Assembly (NCBI GenBank): GCA_030044375.1
Contig: JASHVX010000085.1
Location: forward strand, 1-6,227
From: Nitrososphaerales archaeon
GTDB taxonomy: Archaea > Thermoproteota > Nitrososphaeria > Nitrososphaerales > Gagatemarchaeaceae
Direction of reading: 5' to 3'
DNA: 6,227 nucleotides
The notes below the pieces were generated by a model. That model was not told where the DNA came from, made no database searches, and saw only the letters and a list, made by a program, of their open reading frames with translations. Both the position numbers and the translations under genes were made by a program. Positions 5,318 to 6,227 of this stretch are shown piece after piece. Every line of letters begins with the position of its first letter. Position 1 is the first letter of the stretch.

Positions 5318-5852
5318 GGCCCTTCCAGACCTGCTCCTTCGCTCCGGCCTTCGAGTTCACCCATCGGGAGAGGTTGAAGAGATAGGACGAGAGCCTGTTG
5401 AAGAAGGGGACGAGCTCTGGGTTCATCCTCTCGGACCTCGAGGCCGTGAGTATGCGCCTTTCTGCGCGCCGGCAGACCGACCTGCCGAGCTGGAGGTACG
5501 CCCCGGCCTGCGAGCCGCCGGGAAGGATGAAGTTCTTCAGCGTCGGAAGCACATCCAAGAGCGCATCTGTCATCTCTTCGAGCCTCCTGGTGTCAGACGC
5601 AGCGATCCTCGGTCCCGTCGCGTCGCCCTGGCCGTATTCTGTGGCTGCGTCGGCTCCCGCGACGAACAGCATCCTTTGTATCTCGGAGAGCGAGGCTGTC
5701 ACGCGCCTGTCTCTCGACAGCGAAGAGGCGACGCCCAGCACGCAGCTCAGCTCGTCGATGGAGCCGTAGGCCTCCACCCTCGGAGAGTCTTTGGGCACTC
5801 GTCTGGGCCCGAAGAGCGACGTCTGGCCCTTGTCGCCCTGACGCGTGTACAT
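5304..5852 (-). CDS. pduO: Cob(I)yrinic acid a,c-diamide / cob(I)alamin adenosyltransferase, PduO type
   Basis: Transfers the 5'-deoxyadenosyl group of ATP to cob(I)alamin, making adenosylcobalamin. The 182-residue protein has the complete PduO signature set: YTRQGDKGQTSLFG at 2-15 (N-terminal ATP-binding loop), RVEAYGSIDEL at 25-35 with Asp33, NFILPGG at 107-113 with the cobalamin-side Phe108, CRRAERR at 127-133 with the ATP-binding arginines, and FFNRLSSYLFNLSRWVN at 150-166. The usual DELN is DELS here. Length matches single-domain PduO/MMAB enzymes, which act as trimers and are unrelated to CobA or EutT. ATG at 5852 begins directly at the conserved MYTRQGD, so the start is secure; no Shine-Dalgarno precedes it, but a TATA-like box lies at leaderless distance. 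In archaea the usual client is methylmalonyl-CoA mutase; none is visible here. Confidence 0.95.
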   Translation of the reverse strand: MYTRQGDKGQTSLFGPRRVPKDSPRVEAYGSIDELSCVLGVASSLSRDRRVTASLSEIQRMLFVAGADAATEYGQGDATGPRIAASDTRRLEEMTDALLDVLPTLKNFILPGGSQAGAYLQLGRSVCRRAERRILTASRSERMNPELVPFFNRLSSYLFNLSRWVNSKAGAKEQVWKGPSRG

Positions 5853-5873
5853 CGTGACAGCGATTTATCGGCG

Positions 5874-5882
5874 AATAATAAA
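5874..5882 (-). promoter_or_regulatory. Candidate TATA box for the adenosyltransferase gene (leaderless spacing)
   Basis: Read on the minus strand the sequence is TTTATTATT, centred about 26 nt upstream of the ATG at 5852. That is the expected archaeal TATA-to-start distance when transcription begins at the start codon. The surrounding 5861-5890 is the most AT-rich stretch of the window. A second AT run (GATAAATC on the minus strand, near 5862-5869) is too close to the start to be the TATA box of this gene. Confidence 0.55.
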
Positions 5883-5921
5883 CAATATTAGACGATGGGT
5901 CGCAACTTTTCCAGTCGGGAG

Positions 5922-5929
5922 TAATTTAT
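5922..5929 (+). promoter_or_regulatory. Candidate TATA box for the DUF2203 gene
   Basis: TAATTTAT lies about 22 nt (centre to start) before the GTG at 5947. This is slightly shorter than the usual 26-27, so the transcript start would fall at or just past the proposed start codon; either the spacing is tolerated or the start call is a few codons early. With the box at 5874-5882 it makes the 94-nt intergenic region a divergent promoter. Confidence 0.4.
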
Positions 5930-5946
5930 GGCCTGCCTCCAGAAAG

Positions 5947-6227
5947 GTGGAGGCGAGTCTGGAGACGTCCTTCGAATATCGGAGCAGCCACCTGTTCACG
6001 CCGCAGGAGGCGTCCAAGCTCCTCCCCGACATCAGGCCAAAGCTGAAGGATCTGCTGGAGAAGAAGAAGGCCGTGGTGGGGCTCGGGGCAGAGCTCGAGA
6101 GGTACGCGCTCCTCGGCGTCAAGCCGCCGGACCGCGACGAGAAGTCGGCGCAGCTCGAGGCGCTCGCGAAGGAGATGAACAGGAAGGTGGACGAGCTCGC
6201 GGACCTCGGGGCTGTCGTGAAGGACCT
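5947..6227 (+). CDS. DUF2203-family protein, 3'-truncated by the window
   Basis: The frame holds 93 visible codons and runs off the window end. The N-terminal part HLFTPQEASKLLPDIRPKL (15-33) matches the FT.EEAN.LLP..RP.L opening typical of DUF2203, a small family of unknown function in bacteria and archaea. It is followed by a charged, leucine-rich helical stretch (34-93; repeated KKK, ELE, LEALAKEM, VDELADLG) consistent with a long coiled-coil hairpin. The family's C-terminal GY-H-type segment lies beyond the window. No ATG exists in this frame upstream, so GTG at 5947 is the only ordinary start consistent with the domain. The ATG at 5928 is in another frame. It is divergent from the adenosyltransferase gene across a 94-nt promoter region; no function can be inferred. 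Confidence 0.75.
   Translation, partial: MEASLETSFEYRSSHLFTPQEASKLLPDIRPKLKDLLEKKKAVVGLGAELERYALLGVKPPDRDEKSAQLEALAKEMNRKVDELADLGAVVKD

Noticed and set aside
5316..5323. Palindrome AGGGCCCT at the convergent gene ends
   Set aside because: It is an 8-bp self-complementary word without loop or T-tract and is expected by chance in GC-rich DNA; not a terminator.
5928..5930. ATG as the start of the DUF2203 gene
   Set aside because: It is in a different frame from the DUF2203-like translation, and moving between the two would need a frameshift for which there is no evidence.

Overview
The window is most likely archaeal DNA, probably from the Thermoproteota (TACK) side, though the lineage cannot be fixed from sequence alone. 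Three things support this. Arginine is mostly written AGG/AGA (11 of 14 Arg codons in the first enoyl-CoA hydratase gene, the other 3 CGG). Several genes lack a Shine-Dalgarno sequence but carry AT-rich, TATA-like boxes about 22-35 nt before their start. The one tightly coupled internal gene does have a strong GGGAGGT. The DNA is GC-rich (48 of 60 bases in 3241-3300), so the short AT-rich patches stand out.

Layout. 1-342 (+) is the 3' part of a GNAT acetyltransferase. 388-870 (-) is a small membrane methyltransferase of the isoprenylcysteine carboxyl methyltransferase / phospholipid methyltransferase type, convergent with the GNAT gene and with lower GC and different Arg codons from its neighbours. 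A 129-nt divergent intergenic region follows. From 1000 to 5317 (+) runs the core of the window: crotonase-type enoyl-CoA hydratase (PaaF-like), PaaG-like crotonase-fold isomerase, PaaJ/PcaF-like thiolase and NAD(P)-dependent aldehyde dehydrogenase. 5304-5852 (-) is a PduO-type cob(I)alamin adenosyltransferase whose 3' end overlaps the aldehyde dehydrogenase gene by 14 nt. Divergent from it, starting near 5947 (+), is a DUF2203-family protein cut by the window end.

How the genes fit together. Hydratase, isomerase and thiolase are adjacent, and the latter two carry sequence signatures of the phenylacetyl-CoA (Paa) pathway. The cluster therefore looks like the lower, CoA-thioester part of an aerobic phenylacetate-like or related ring-cleavage/dicarboxylate beta-oxidation pathway, with a separate aldehyde dehydrogenase that could oxidise a ring-opened semialdehyde. 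The ring-epoxidising oxygenase (PaaABCDE), the CoA ligase (PaaK), the 3-hydroxyacyl-CoA dehydrogenase (PaaH) and a PaaZ fusion are not in the window, so the substrate is an inference. Hydratase, thiolase and a semialdehyde dehydrogenase also occur in the 3-hydroxypropionate/4-hydroxybutyrate cycle, which is the main alternative. The adenosyltransferase supplies adenosylcobalamin, for example to methylmalonyl-CoA mutase, but no B12-dependent enzyme is visible here.

I see no tRNA, rRNA, CRISPR array, insertion sequence or long repeat. No gene-free stretch exceeds 300 nt; the longest are 871-999 and 5853-5946, both apparently promoter regions.
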